From the NCBI GenBank assembly GCA_001792895.1, contig MARA01000060.1:120549-184548 (forward strand): 64,000 nucleotides of DNA. Direction: 5' to 3'. The position numbers and the translations under genes were made by a program. The stretch is from Lentinus brumalis (Eukaryota > Basidiomycota > Agaricomycetes > Polyporales > Polyporaceae). The notes below the pieces were generated by a model, which had not been told where the DNA came from, did not search any database, and was given only the letters and a program-made list of their open reading frames with translations. Shown here in pieces: positions 1 to 12,796 of the stretch. Numbering within the stretch: the stretch's first letter is position 1; each line of letters starts with the position of its first letter.

Positions 1-2114
1 AGTACGTCACGGTAGAATTGAGCATCACAAACGCACCTCGATATACTGGTCGAAGTCTCGCACGGCATCCACTTTGACCTCTATGCTCTTCAGTCGTTCG
101 CGCTGCATCTTCGCGGTGGCCTGAACAGCGTAGTCGACAGCGGACTCAATGATAGGGATGAGGACTCCGGCGCCGATGAGGGAGTTCGGACCCAGGACTG
201 TGAACATGTTCGGGAATTCGTCGACGCACATCCCCAGATAGGATGTCGGGAATGGCTTCCATTTCTCGTTCAGCGCCACACCATTGCGTCCGATAATATC
301 GAACGGAAGCTGCCAGGACACATCGTATCCTTGGTCGGCCATTAGAGACGTGCATCCGGAAAGGATGGCGACATACCGGTGGCGCAGAGGATGATGTCCA
401 ACTCCTGCTGTTGGCCGTCCTCTGTCTCAATTCCGGACTCGGTGAACCGCTTGATCGGGCTCGTGATGAAGTCGGTCTGCTCACATCTTGCGTCAGCGAG
501 AGCCACTGACAAAGTTACTTAGGTGGGGGACTGACGTTGTCTGCGCACAAGGCCTCCAGATACCCCGGACCCGGAGTCAGCCGCCTGCACGACACAGGGA
601 AAGTTGGGATCACTGTGAACGGAGCAGTATAAGCCAAGCTGTGCAACAGTGATAGGTGAAGTACGAACGCCTCTCTGCAATCCAAGGTTTCTGCGCAAGT
701 TGTGTTTCCATCTTCTTTCGGAACGCTTCCTGTAGCTCAGCCGACAATTGGCTTCCTCGGACTGTGTAGGAGTGCATGGACTTCCCATGACGAGTAGTCA
801 GACAGACATGCTTGCCTCTACGATTGAGCATACGGACGACTTACGTTGACGAGGCTTTCCATGGTACGTCTGAAGCGCTGGAAGTGCTCGGGATCGGTCT
901 TGAATCGCTCGATCTCCTCGGGAGTGAAGACGACTGCAGTTCGCGCTGTGAGAGTAGCCCCAGGAGACGCGCGCTGCGACTCACGTTCACCATCTTGAGG
1001 AACCGTGTCCCGCCCCAAGAGTTCCGAAAATGTTTCGCCGGCGAAGGGAACAGCGATCCATGTCTGGCCGCGCACGTAGGTGACGAGCTTCGACACCTTC
1101 GGATGCACTGCAGCGACAGTCTGGATCGCACTCGATCCCTATCGTGAGGTCAGACGAAAACGACTCTCTTGAACGGAGCTGCGAATAGACTCACCGAGCC
1201 GATGACGCCGACCTTCTTGTCCTTCCAATCCCCGGCGACCTGCTCCCAACTGCCGCCCTCCGGGAAGAACTGCGCCGTATGGTACACTTCGCCCTTAAAG
1301 TCCTCCCTACCCGGGATGTCCGGCCACTTCCATCGACTGAGAGCTCCGAAGGCTGTCAGAAAAACGTCGGCGACGTCCTCGAACTCCTCGAACTCGGTCT
1401 CGCTGCCGATTTTGGGCCTGCGGATGCGGACGTGCCACTTGCAGGTCGCCTCATCGTATCGCGCGTGAACCATCTCGTGTCTAAGCTTGATGTAGCGCAT
1501 GAGCTTGTACTTGTCGACGACGTCCTGGAGATGCTGCTGGATCTCGTGGCCTGGGGCATAGAAGGAGGACCAGTCGCGCTGAAGCGAGACCAGTCAGCTC
1601 GGAGTTGCCGCAGGTATGGGTCAGAATACCTTGTCCTCGAACGAGAACTGATACTGTGGCAGGTTGTCAGATGGCGCCATACTCACGGAGAATTTGAGAA
1701 CATACGCAGTGAGCCGGGATGTCGCACGCGACTCCGCTATATAGACGATGGGTGAAGTAGTGGGTAAGTCAATCCTGTCATGCAAAGACTGGGCTACTCA
1801 CGGATAGCGGTTGTTGTACCATGTCCCGCCGACCCCAGCACTCTTCTCGTATATAGTCAAATCGACGTTCGGTATCTTCTGCGGGAACCTGTAACGTACC
1901 GGTCGGCGGTGAGTCCCCCTCGCGAAGACGCGTCGTGCTATAGCACATACCTGATCCCAGCGAGTATGCCGCTGAACCCAGCCCCGATAACGATGACTTT
2001 GATGGGTCTATACTCGTCAATCGCGAAGTCCCCGAGCTTGATCTTGACAGGAGTTGGCGGAATGGGCTCCGCCGGTGCTGGCTCAGAAGCAGGGCGCGAT
2101 TCTCTGCCACCCAT
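1..2114 (-). CDS. Flavin-dependent monooxygenase (FMO1), 3' end beyond window
   Basis: Class B flavoprotein monooxygenase (FMO/Baeyer-Villiger superfamily), which uses FAD and NADPH to oxygenate small molecules. The ATG at 2114 is chosen by alignment to FMO3 and FMO4 in this window. Eleven exons read without a stop: 2114-1951, 1888-1802, 1736-1706, 1653-1630, 1578-1195, 1138-985, 933-845, 780-669, 613-536, 476-377 and 329-37, all with GT..AG introns of about 50-65 bases. The first Rossmann motif is VIVIGAGFSG. The motif FKGEVYHTAQF fits FxGxxxHxxx(F/Y). A second nucleotide-binding motif spans the exon 5/6 join (GVIGSGSSA), and the FATGY-like CATGYD lies at the exon 10/11 join. The C-terminal exons seen in FMO3/FMO4 (RLYWLGDGQT block) lie left of base 1. 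OMT1 is directly upstream on the same strand. Substrate unknown. Confidence 0.9.
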
Positions 2115-2761
2115 AGCGGAATGAAACGATGGGTAGTGGGGTCTGCAAACACACCACGGTCACCCGACGAGTTATAAAGCTCGCGCCGTCTCAGCTGCTC
2201 CCGAAGATGCGGGAAAGTACGTGTGAGGGGCTTGTCATCCTTGGGCCCGGCGACCGCGCTCTCATGGTGCTATGACTGAGAATGAGTGCCAGAACATACG
2301 GTCGCGCTCAGAAACGGAGGCCGAGTGCACTGCCAAGTTCGGTACGCCCGATGCTGCCTTCGACGGGTCCCTTGAGCGCGATGATTGTCATCTTGATTTT
2401 GGTAGTAATCGTCACCGGTGGCCGACCGTGACGAGACGGTGCTTCTTCTGCGGATTCAGAGAGCTTCTTAGTAGCTTCTCCTGGAGCTTCCGTGCCTGCG
2501 CCGGGGGCCGTGGAACTTCATTGAGTCGCGTGACACATGGTGGCAAATAGACACGATGAGCATTGCGCACGGTCTTCGGTGTCGTCTACAGCACTGTCTA
2601 GAGAGAACACCCCGATTCAAGACGTAAACGATCTCAGAACATAAATAAGCGTTGCTGCTTGTTGAAGATAATGACCCACGAAGCGAGGGAACGTGATACC
2701 CCCAAAACAATCACGAGGGCTGGAGGCCGCCGTAGAGGCCGCCGCTATCGACTGCATCGCT
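2115..2761. other. Intergenic OMT1-FMO1
   Basis: FMO1 promoter and the OMT1 3' region. A short open minus-strand stretch at about 2310-2510 (Ala/Glu/Lys-rich, ending ALGLRF) has no start codon and no recognisable family. Nothing else is seen. Confidence 0.4.
2172..2177 (-). promoter_or_regulatory. TATA box of FMO1
   Basis: TTATAA about 60 bases upstream of the FMO1 ATG. FMO2, FMO3 and FMO4 have a comparable TATA element at 50-65 bases upstream. Confidence 0.5.
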
Positions 2762-4874
2762 CTAGACCGGGACAGCGGTCGTGTAAGCCCACAGGGAGCC
2801 GACTGCACGCTTGACGCGCGTAATCTTCCATCCAGACGCGTTCGTGAGAGCCTCGTACTCGCGGTAGGTGCGCTCCTTAGCGTTGAACCTTCCAAGCATC
2901 TGGGGCGACGCATCAGCATCATAGGGTCAACAGCTTCGTTCGCCGAGAAGCAACAAGCGGATGAGGAGGATACAACGGAGGACGGAGACGCACCTGGATG
3001 TCGAGGATGTACCCGTTGGCGCTGGCACGACCGAGGTTCGGAAGGAGAGGAGAGCCCTCAGGAACGAGGGAGCGGACCGCACCCAGAGCTTCCGACCCTT
3101 CCTGGCCGCTCTCGTTGTCGACACAAGCGTACGCGAGCATGTTGTCGATCCAGAGGAGCTTCGTGTTTGGGCCGGCTGCCGCGCGCAGCGTCTTCAACAG
3201 CCTGAGATGCCGCGTGAGAGATCAGTTACACACGCGCACGAAGGGAAGGCGAGACGCACTCGAGGACGTAGCTGTCCGGCCAGTTGTGTGCAATCGCGCG
3301 GATGAACATCACGTCGGGATGGACGACGGTGCCGACGCCGGGGACATCGAAGGGGCGCTGCGGCTCGAAGAAGTCGTGCGCATGGTACGACAGACGGCCA
3401 GAGTCGAAGATCTCAGCGTACTTTCCTCCCCAGGCCTGTGACCGACAGTCGGGATATGCAGGGACGACGCGCGATGGGCGCGGGAGAATGTAGGCACAGT
3501 TCACATGCAGGCGGGCACAAACGTATCATGGGTACCGAAAGACGATATAGACGTCAGGGACACAATGCGAGGAAGGTTGGGGCGGGCACTGACCTGACGT
3601 CCGATCGCGACGACTGGTGCGCGGTCCTCGACCACGAAGCGCAGGTGTGGGTACGCCTCTGCGAGGATGAGCGAGATGGTTCCGATACCTCCTCCAATGT
3701 CGACAACGACCGAGTCCTTCGGGAGCTCTTCCCATGGGAACCCTGCGGAGTTCGCATGTCACGTCAATATGTCTGAATGCTTGCAACCCTGAATTCGGCG
3801 GATTGCATGCGACCGAAAGCTCACCGTGGATGATGTTCTCAGCGATCTCAAACTGCTTCGTCCCATGCATAGCATGTCCGAAACGCGTGAGTCTGTGCTC
3901 GTTGCCCGGCTGCTCGATCCACTCGTAGTACTTGAGAGGGGTCTTGAAGGTGAAATTGAACGCCGAGTCAGTCTTGGACCCGCCGTCGTTCAGGAGCCAG
4001 TCAGTCAAGTTGGTCATGAGCTTGAAAACCTCGTCGCCACTGCGAGACAGGAACAAGTGAATTCCGGCAAGTAAGGAAGAGAAGCGAGCACACGCACGCG
4101 GTGGCGCAGTATGCAGCGACGCCATCTGACTCGTCGTACTTAGTTCCCGGGCTATTCAGAACTTGATGAGGACATAGCGTGGTACCAGGCGAAGAAAACT
4201 CACGCGTCTCTGAGCTGCTCGAACGATTTGCCCGAGTCGATATACGAAGACAGGCGATTGTTCGTGAAGACGTCCGGGGTGACTTCGCGAAGCCAGTGGA
4301 AGGTCGCGAGGATGCGAAGTACATGGCCTGATGTGGATCAGAGAGGGACATGCACATAAGCGAACCGAAGGTACACACTCAGTTTCGACGAGTCAAGCTC
4401 GACGGGAGGCCCGTCCGTCTTCCAGCTGCGTAGCGCAGTGATCTTCTTCGCGATCTCCTTGACATGAAGACCGCCTGGTCCGGCCTCGCGGAGGATCTCG
4501 ACTGTATTGCTGGCCTCGAGGAATTGGAGACAAGCGACAACGTTGGTCTAGTTCACAAGAGTGAGAACGAAACTATCGAAGAGTTAGATAGAACATACCG
4601 AGTTAATGCCCTCAATCAGAGAGAACCAAGGCTTGTTGACCGTGGCCGAGAGCTGCCCCGCAGCCGAGACGATGCGATTAGCCGCGGCGAACACGGTGTG
4701 GTCGACCCTCAGGTCTTCTGCCCTGTCGACCTCTGGAGCATGCTTGAGGCTAGTATAGTACGGAGCGTCCAGAGATGGAAAATCTAGCGACTCGGCCTGG
4801 TAGACCTTCTCGATCTCGGTGATCGCTTCACCGATGACGGTATGGAGTGCGCGTAGAGTAGCGAAGGTCGTCAT
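2762..4874 (-). CDS. COMT-like SAM-dependent O-methyltransferase (OMT1)
   Basis: Transfers a methyl group from S-adenosylmethionine to a hydroxyl group of a small molecule; cytosolic. The start MTTFATLRAL at 4874 matches the N-termini of OMT2-4. In order: a helical dimerisation region (4874-4600), a winged-helix-like segment (LHVKEIAKKI; RILATFHWLREVTPDVF), a block around KYDESDG, a conserved acceptor-domain block (TPLKYYEWIEQPGNEHRL, about 3900), the SAM motif VVVDIGGGIG (about 3700), the motif FIRAIAHNWPD carrying the general-base histidine of plant-type COMTs, and the C-terminus SLWAYTTAVPV ending at 2762. At least seven short introns. OMT1 differs from OMT2-4 and is the closest relative of both OMT relics at 21.4 and 25.4 kb. 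FMO1 follows 650 bases downstream on the same strand. Confidence 0.85.
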
Positions 4875-4922
4875 GGCGGGCTGTTAGAGTCTGGGCGAGG
4901 ACGAGTCGGCGTGTCATCGAGA

Positions 4923-4929
4923 CTTTATA
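4923..4929 (-). promoter_or_regulatory. TATA box of OMT1
   Basis: TATAAAG on the minus strand about 50 bases upstream of the OMT1 ATG. Confidence 0.45.
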
Positions 4930-6073
4930 CAGCATGTCCTGCGCACTAGATAACAGAGGAGGCTGCTGAGAACCGACGGTGTCTGTTGTAGAGACGCAGA
5001 CCTCCCTGGCGCGACAGCATGAGAGTCCGCGGTGTCGGCTGACAACTGTGGTCATTCAGTAGAGACCACTTGTCCCATATTGTTGAGTATGACAAAACAG
5101 AGGCTTGGTACGGTACCGCCGGCGTCCGAAGTACGTCGGTGTCCTATGTTCGGACGTTGTTCGACTGTGTCTGCGATGAGAAAATGTTAATAGAAGCCCG
5201 ACAAAACTGTTCAGGCGGATAACTACATCATGCGTTGCACATGTCGACGTGGCAGCCTGGGCGTGAGTTGGAACTGCAGCTGCACGTACTGTCAATAAGA
5301 AGTCAAGGTGGGAGCGATCCCAATTACTGGGATCTGGCGCCACCTGCGGGTGTCCAGCACCGTGCGTGACAAGCGTAGATAGGTTTAATCTGTGGGGTGT
5401 AATCGCATGTCCGAGCCCTCTCGACATGAGAGTGGAAGGGAGGATATAGTTGGAATGGAACGTGATGGTAGAGAACAGAGAAGAGATGTATCGTAACCGC
5501 CCGAGTACCGTTAACCTCACTGTCAGTAACACAGGGTAAGTAAATTTACTAACAGCCGCTTATGTGATTCAACAATCAAGCGCCCCAACCGCTTTTCAGT
5601 GTTCCTCCCTCTTGACATAAGTACTCTTGACACTCGAACTTCGACTTGCTGGCGAACGCATCGGTCCTTGGCTTGGCGAGATGCTGTCTTATCCTTTTGT
5701 TCGACAAACAACTCTTCGTTCGGAGTTAGCAAGATGCCAGAAAAATGAGGTTCTAGTCCATCCAGCGCGTTCTAATGCTCCTCGGACCTCGGCGAGGTTG
5801 CGCAGAGCATCACTTGACCCAGAAACTGCGTATACTCCAGAAGGCTCGAATTTCATGGTCCCATGCTTCGACAATTTGCCTCCGGAGCGACAATGGAGAA
5901 GGTCGGCCATCTCAATCTTTGGACTGCCAATTCTGCTGATCTCCCGGCAGAGTTGTTCTCTTCAATCCGCTTACGTCTGCCGTAGCTGACGCGTCGGCGT
6001 GTTGCCTCCACTGTCCAGAACCCAGAGCCGCAGCGGTGCCATCCTGGTGCTACCGGTTGCGTGGTCCCATGTC

Positions 6074-6090
6074 ATCTTATCAGATAAGAT
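6074..6090. promoter_or_regulatory. GATA palindrome upstream of OMT2
   Basis: ATCTTATCAGATAAGAT has two inverted 8-base arms around a central A and so holds two divergent WGATAR sites. It lies about 420 bases upstream of the OMT2 ATG. Related sequences occur upstream of OMT3 and OMT4. GATA factors mediate nitrogen, light and iron responses in fungi; a regulatory role here is inferred. Confidence 0.5.
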
Positions 6091-6461
6091 AACACGTCAT
6101 CTTGGTGCGTCCGTCCCCAGAGGCCAGAGCCAGTACCTCGCTCACGCGTACGGCGGGTTGTCAGTCCAGATATATGAAGTTATGAGGTGCCGAATATCCT
6201 CGTCGTCTGTCCTGCCGGATAACGCGTACAGCTTATTCCGTCACGGTGTCACCTGCCAGTCCACCAGTCGCGAGTCTCTCTCCTGCGCCCCGTGGACATA
6301 GATGGACGTAACCAGCGTTTGACATGCCGATGAACCTCGTAACACTCTCATCGGTACGTGCCTTTGACGGGGAAAGACGAGGTCGTAGCTCGACGACATG
6401 CCGATGATCGTCGTAGCCTCCTCAGCCGTACCACGGCATCGAAGCACGACATTTTCAGGGG

Positions 6462-6470
6462 ATAAATATA
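6462..6470 (+). promoter_or_regulatory. TATA-like box of OMT2
   Basis: ATAAATATA about 45 bases upstream of the OMT2 ATG. OMT3 and OMT4 have the related GATAAATAC or AATAAATAC at about 50 bases upstream, so the element is shared within the subfamily. Confidence 0.5.
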
Positions 6471-6509
6471 CAGCTCACGCACTAGAGGTCCCTCATATCT
6501 CCGCCAACG

Positions 6510-8379
6510 ATGGCCACTCTGACACACCTTCGTGCTCTCCATGCAGCTATTGGGTCAGCTCTTGACGATATCGAGCGGGTGTACAACGGCCACAATGTCG
6601 ACTTCCCCTCCCCGGACATTCCAGTCATGCTCAAGGACTCAGACGCTGACCTTGCTCCTGGATCAGCCGAGGCTCTTCTGAAGACCGATGAAGTGGTCAA
6701 GGCCTCCAGCTACATTATTGCTGCATGTGGACAGCTCTCGACCGCCGTCCAGAACCCCTTCTTCGCCCTGATGGAGGGAGTTTCCGGCGTACGTATCCGT
6801 GGACTATACCTGCGTTTCAATATGCTCACGTAGTGTCGTGCAGTCCCAAGTAGCCGCCGCCATACAGATCCTCGAGGCGAGCCACGCTCCCGAAATCTTG
6901 CGGGTTGCCGGGCCGGATGGATTGCATGTCGACGAGCTGGCGCGCAAGATTGACGAACTTCGAGCAGCCAAGGGCCCAGTTTCGAAGCCCCTCGAACCGT
7001 GGCGTCTCGGTATGTCTCCTCGATCTGCAGCGGGAGCTCACTTATACTGATAATCACTCGCCTCAGGTCATATTCTGCGGCTTCTTGCAGCTCATCAGTG
7101 GGTTCGGGAGGTCAGCCCGGACGTCTTTGCGGCCAGCAGGCTTACCGGTATCCTCGACTCGGGGACCACACCTGAATAAATACGAGAGAAGTGCGTTGCT
7201 GTGTTCTCCTCCTTGGCATTCTCGTAGGATGCTGACTTCGGACGCAGCCCTCAGAGCAAGTACGACGGACCGAATGGGATGGCGGGCTTGATGCTCATAT
7301 GGTGTGTTCCTAATGTTCGTGGATGGTCTACACGCACTAAGTCTTGCGGGTAGCGCGGACGAGATGTACCGGAGCATCGGCTGCTTCCCCGAGTGGCTCC
7401 TCTCTCCACGGGAGGGTACAAACTACGCGAGTCCGTTCAACTACGCGTACCAGACCGACGAGACGTTCTATGCTTGGCTTGAGAGACCGGAGCATGCATC
7501 CCGCCTGAAGCTGATGGGGCGCGGTATGAAGACTGTCCGCGTGGCAGAGGGCAGTGGTTCCGTCACAGATGCTTCTGGTTCGTCCATCCTCTGTCAAAGC
7601 AAACTACTACTGAGCTGACCGTCTATCAGTCTTCCCGTGGAATTCGCTCCCGACGGACTCCCTCATCGTCGACGTTGGCGGCGGTATTGGCTCAGTCTCC
7701 ATCCAGCTCGCGGAGGCGTATCCCCACCTCCGTTTCATTGTGCAGGATCGCCAGAAGACCGTTGCGATTGCCCTCACCGTCTGGGGTGCGGATCATAAGG
7801 AACTGTTCGACTCTGGACGCGTCTCCTTGCAGCCGCAAGATTTCTTTGCGGCACAGCCCACGTCCTACGAGGTTCCCGGGGTGGGCAGGGTCGACAAGCC
7901 AGCTGTCTTCGTCCTTGCGCGCGTCATGCACAATTGGGGAGATGAGGACTGCAAGAAGTACATCGTGCTCCCGTTTTCCTGGAGTCGTGCTGACGCCCTG
8001 TGTACAGGATTCTGTCTCAGCTACGCGCGGCGGCAGGTCCATCCACGAAACTCATCGTCATCGACCAGATCCTGCCCCTCGCCTGCCGCGACGAGTCCGA
8101 TGTTGCGCTCGTTCCAGCCGACTCGCCGCTCCTCCCGAACCTCGGCAAGGCGTACGCGAGCGGATACTACTTCGACATCAGCGTGCGTCGAAACTGTAGT
8201 TTTATTGATCTGCAGCGCATTGACGGCTCCCGCACGAACAGATGATGGTCTCGCTGGGTGGGAAGGAGCGCACGTTGCGCGAGTTCTCAGAGATCTCGAG
8301 GGCGTCGGGATGGCAGATCTCGAACGTCGTGCGCGCGACGGGTTCCTGCTGGGCGTACACGACGCTGTCGCCCGTATGA
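6510..8379 (+). pseudogene. O-methyltransferase OMT2, interrupted by an in-frame TAA
   Basis: COMT-like O-methyltransferase paralogous to OMT3/OMT4. ATG at 6510 (MATLTHLRALHAAIGSALDD). Exon joins follow the paralogues, and the reading frame is otherwise intact to TGA at 8377. It has the SAM motif LIVDVGGGIGSVS (about 7665), the catalytic histidine motif LARVMHNWGDEDCKKY, PLLPNLGKAYASGYYFDIS and the C-terminus WAYTTLSPV. In exon 3, at 7177-7179, the codon that is Gln in OMT3 and OMT4 (TPEQIREK) reads TAA, a single C-to-T change from CAA. This would truncate the protein at roughly one third of its length, before the catalytic domain. The rest is well conserved, so inactivation is recent, or the base is a sequencing error, or the stop is bypassed. 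FMO2 lies 940 bases downstream. Confidence 0.75.
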
Positions 8380-9321
8380 GCTTTCGTCGGACCACACGAA
8401 GCCGGTCGGCCCGCCTCCGGACCGACACCGCCGCCTGTTCTCAACAACCGGCCGGCTCGTCTAGTAACATCCAGAAACTTATAAGAGACAGTCGCTGTGT
8501 CCGCATCGGATGGATTGCAATGCAGAGATACGAACTCGACTTGGACGACCGGTCTGTTGATGCAGCAAGAAGTACGAACTCACATCAAGGGGGCGTGGGA
8601 ACCTGGGTGACCTCCATAATTCGCTATGCGAAACGTCCTGCAGACGAGAACCTGACATCGTCGCATCGCTATGTCAAGCCATGTAAGTGCGTGAGGACAA
8701 CTATGAGATGCCAAACCTCGTCTAATCAGGTTTACAGTGTGCTTAAGGCCGCGCTGGCATCGTGTGACCGCCCACCAACGCGGCGCTCGTGGCATCGACA
8801 AACCATCTTCAAAAACCATCTCACAGCCATCGTGGATGACATACGTCTATCCTGAATAACTTGGGGGAGCGTCAACGCACCGTGCAAGGATCCGTGATGC
8901 ACCGGTGACCTGCTGCCTCACCCCCGCGCCCCGGTCGCCTCCGCTCGTAGCACTAGCTTCGCCCGCGCGCAGTGAGAAAATGTTGGCGTTTTAGGCACGT
9001 ACAGTCATTTGCCGTAGAGTGGGTGGGTCAAACGCGTCAATCATTCCCATACTCGGGAATTGTAGCAGTGAGTAGGCGACCCACTCCACGGTGAATGCCT
9101 GACTGTACAACTGGCCAAGCTCGCGTATTATGTTCTCATGACACTGCTGAATCTACCCACGAGCGAGCTCATCTAAGCTTTCTGGTCATGGGAAGCTCGA
9201 CCCACTCCCCTTATTCCCCCGATCGGTGACACGGAAGGTAAAGCGGCGGGTGCCGTGCCGACATATATACCCACTCTATCGCAGCTGACTTCCCTCAACC
9301 AGACCACGACTCCCGCACAAC
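8380..9321. other. Intergenic OMT2-FMO2
   Basis: No convincing gene. Holds the OMT2 3' region and the FMO2 promoter; a TATATA lies at 9264-9269, about 55 bases upstream of the FMO2 ATG. Confidence 0.4.
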
Positions 9322-11965
9322 ATGCCAGGTAGCTTCCACAGCTCTGCGAACGACACGTCCAGCACGTACAATCCGGGCGAGTTCTGCATTGACGAGTACA
9401 GGCCCATCAGGGTCGTCGTCATCGGTGCTGGGTTCAGCGGCATCACAGCTGGCATCCGGTTCGTGCTTCTCTTCCGTCTTCTGTGTCATGCGCCGTCGAC
9501 TGACTGACGTACCGGCCAGCTTTCCTCAAAAGATTCCCAAGGTCGACCTGACGATCTACGAGAAGAGTGCTGGTGTAGGAGGCACCTGGTTCAACAACAG
9601 ATACCCGTGAGTCCCTTTCCAGTCTGACCATACCATAGATAAGATGACGAACCCAATACAGCGGACTGGCGTGCGACATTCCCGCACATTGTGTACGTCG
9701 TATTACTGCGCGTCGTCGGTGTTATCTCACTGACTGTGCTGTAGTACCAACTGACGTTTGAAGAGAAAGTCCGTCTTCCACGCTCCGAACACCTCCCTTC
9801 GAGCACTGACACGTGTGACAGCGAGACTGGTCTGCCTTCTATGCACCAGGTTCCGAGATTCGGGAGTACCTCCAGGGTATTGTTGACAAGTACAAGTTGA
9901 TGCGCTACATCAAACTCCGCCATGAGATGGTACAGGCTAAGTACGATGAACCCAGTGGCAAGTGGCATCTGCGTATTCGCCGCCCGAACCCCGAGACTGG
10001 GGCGATCGAGGAGATTGAAGACGTCGCCGACGTCTTGGTGACCGCCTTCGGCAGCCTGACCCGCTGGCGTTTGCCCGACATCGAGGGCATCAACGACTAC
10101 AAGGGCGAGTTGCACCACAGCGCGGGATTTGATCCTCTCGACAAGACGTGGCAGGAGGTCGCGGGCGCCTGGAGCGACAAGAAGGTCGGGGTAATCGGGG
10201 TAGTGAGTACTCGCCTTTCTATCGCGAGCCTCGCGGCTGATTATGCGGTCTGCGCATGTCACTTAGGGTTCGAGTGCGCTGCAGCTCGTTCCCGCCCTTC
10301 AGCCCCGTGTGTCGAAACTCGTGAACTACGTGCGAGGACAGACATGGCTCGCAGTTCCGTTCGCGGCCAACACGTTCGCAAATTTGCTCGGCCGTGACCC
10401 CGGAGCTGCCGAAGATTGTAAGTTATAGAGCAGGCCGCGAGTCTGAGGGGTGGGAGCTAAACTCAGTTGCAGTCACGTTCACGGAAGAGGAAAGGGAACG
10501 GTTCAGGACCGACCCCGAGTTCTACAAGAAGTTCCGGTACACACTGGAGACCGAGATCAACGTGAGGCGCATGTTTGTCGCATACGCTCCCGGCTCTCAT
10601 CTGGTATACATCCCGCAGTCCCTCCACTCGTCGACTCTACAAGGGACACCCATGCAAGAGATGGGTCGGGAGCTGTTCAGAAAGAACATGGAGAAGAAGC
10701 TCGCGAAGAAGCCGGAGATCCTCAAAACGCGTACGTGCTCGGTACTCCGATGTTTTCTCACCCTCAGTACGAACTGACTACGTACGGTGCCTAGTTCTTC
10801 CTGACTTCCCTGTCGCGTGTAGGCGGCTGACTCCAGGGCCTGGGTATTTGGAAGCGTTGTGCGAGGATAACGTGAGTACTTACACCGGCCGCACATCTCA
10901 TACCGTGGGTCTCACATGGTCGGTTCTCTCATGGCAGGTCGACTTCGTCTCCACGCCAATTAAGCGGTTCACGGAGAAAGGTATCGAGCTCGCTGACGGG
11001 ACGCAGCACGATCTCGACGTGGTCTTCTGCGCGACCGGTACGTTTGCGTCAGACTGCGATGCGTGCGACTCGGCTCATCCCTTCGTGTGCGCAGGATATG
11101 ATACCTCGTTCCAGATGCCCTTCGACATCATCGGCCGGAACGGTGTGAAGCTCAACGACAAATGGAATCCGCACCCGGTCCACTACCTCTCAGTATGCGT
11201 CGAAGACTTCCCGAACATGTTCATGTCTCTCGGGCCGAACTCCGGGGTCGGCTCTGGTTCCCTGCTTGCCCTCATTGAGTTCGAGATCCTCTATGCCTGC
11301 CAAGCGGTTGCGAAAATGCAGCGCGAGCGGCTGAAGAGCATGGAGATTAAGGCCGAGGCGCAACGGGACTACGACCAGTATCTCGAGGTATGTCACATAC
11401 ACTTACCTGACAGCTCGACGTGTTCTCATGGCCTCCTGCAGAATTACTTCCCGAAGGTGAGGGCCTCAATGTCCGAGTAATGCCCATTATTTGAGTCTCA
11501 AGTACGGATTCTCCCAGTCCGTGTACGCCGCGAAATGCCGTTCGTGGTACAAAGCCGGTAAGGAGGAGGGAAGGATCGTCGGATTGTGGCCGGGTACGTC
11601 AGCTCACGAGCACGCCCGCAAGATGTGCTGACCTATGCCCATATACCTGTAAGGCTCCACTCTGCATGCCTTGAAGAGTCTTGAACACCCTCGCTGGGAG
11701 GACTACAACTATGAGCCCCTTGACCCGGTGGAGAACAGGATGTACTGGCTTGGTGATGGCCAGACGTACGCGGAGAAGACGCTGACCGGCGATCGTACGT
11801 CTCGTCTCCTTCTCCTTCTCATCCTCGATATGTTATGCTCACCGGATGTCAGGCGCCTGGTATCTCGCGGAAGAATACATCGATCGTCCTCCTGGTGAGT
11901 GGCAGAGCGGTGGCTCTAAGTTGCATGGCTAACCACTGGCGACAGTTCCTTCAGACTCGAGTTAA
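9322..11965 (+). CDS. Flavin-dependent monooxygenase (FMO2)
   Basis: Class B FAD/NADPH monooxygenase, complete, and the most divergent of the four here. Start MPGSFHSSANDTSS at 9322. Motifs in order: VVVIGAGFSGITAGIR (FAD), VGGTWFNNRYP, YKGELHHSAGFD (FxGxxxHxxx(F/Y) with Tyr in place of the first Phe), GVIGVGSSALQ (NADPH), CATGYDTSF, and the C-terminal block MYWLGDGQTYAEKTLTGD. Exon boundaries match the other FMOs (short GT..AG introns). The last exon joins PPV to PSDSS and stops at 11963. A TATA element lies about 55 bases upstream. It pairs with OMT2 upstream on the same strand. The shared motif does not decide between S/N-oxygenation and Baeyer-Villiger chemistry. Confidence 0.88.
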
Positions 11966-12796
11966 TTTCTCAGCTCCGCAGCGAAGTGATGGCCGAGGCG
12001 CCGTTCCCATGTACACTAGGTTATCCGTATTCCAATCATCGCTTTTCTCTATCCCCAAGATCGGAATGCTAAACGATCGAGGTGCACCCCTCAACCGCGG
12101 GGCTCCTTCCATGCTCATCTCGTGCGTCTCTCCCATATGAGCTTTCTCAGTCTAATCGCGCCACCGTTTCACTGCATGGACTCAGCGCTTCCCCCTACGC
12201 CTGGCCAGACAGTCTGGATCTTAGAGTGAACGCTCTGCATCACTACGCCAAGGGTCATACTTACCGCAGTCACCGCCTGCATACGAGCTGATATACCTCG
12301 CACCCTATGCTCGCGGATAGGAAGTAGGACCAACGTACGTCGCTGCTCTTTCTCACGAAGAAAACGCTGGCTGATACTGCAAGGCCGTTCATCGAGGAAC
12401 ATAGCCGGCGATGCGGAGCCACCCTCGCATAGCCGTGGACGGTAGAATCGCGCGCAATGTCAGCAACGAGCGGGATCATGGCACTCGAGAAGGTGGCGCC
12501 GCATCGATGACTGGAATTTGCCATCAGCAGCATCACTGGAGTGGTGATGCATGGCAAACGGCCGTCCGATTGAGATCTCAGCCATTCCGCCGTGCTATCT
12601 TCTTTGCGGGAAGACATTCGGATGCATTCAATCTGCGCACATGCTCGTAAGAAGATGGGTTTGCCAACAACGCCCGCTGTCATGCTGCGCAGATCGAAGG
12701 ACCACCTGTCGAGTTCCTGATGAGATGTCATGATAGTCTCCTCGTTCGCAGATTCTATATCATTGTCCAAGCCTCAAGGGACGCCCCTTCCTGACC
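11966..12796. other. Intergenic FMO2 - membrane protein
   Basis: Short ORFs on both strands (such as 12270-12770 minus), without recognisable domains. Nothing supported. Confidence 0.4.

Larger units (their letters stand above)
4930..6509. other. Divergent intergenic OMT1/OMT2
   Basis: About 1.6 kb between divergently transcribed OMT1 and OMT2. Short ORFs exist on both strands (for example 5056-5532 minus and 5627-5989 plus), but none has a recognisable domain or a paralogue here. It contains the OMT2 GATA palindrome and TATA-like box listed separately. Confidence 0.4.
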
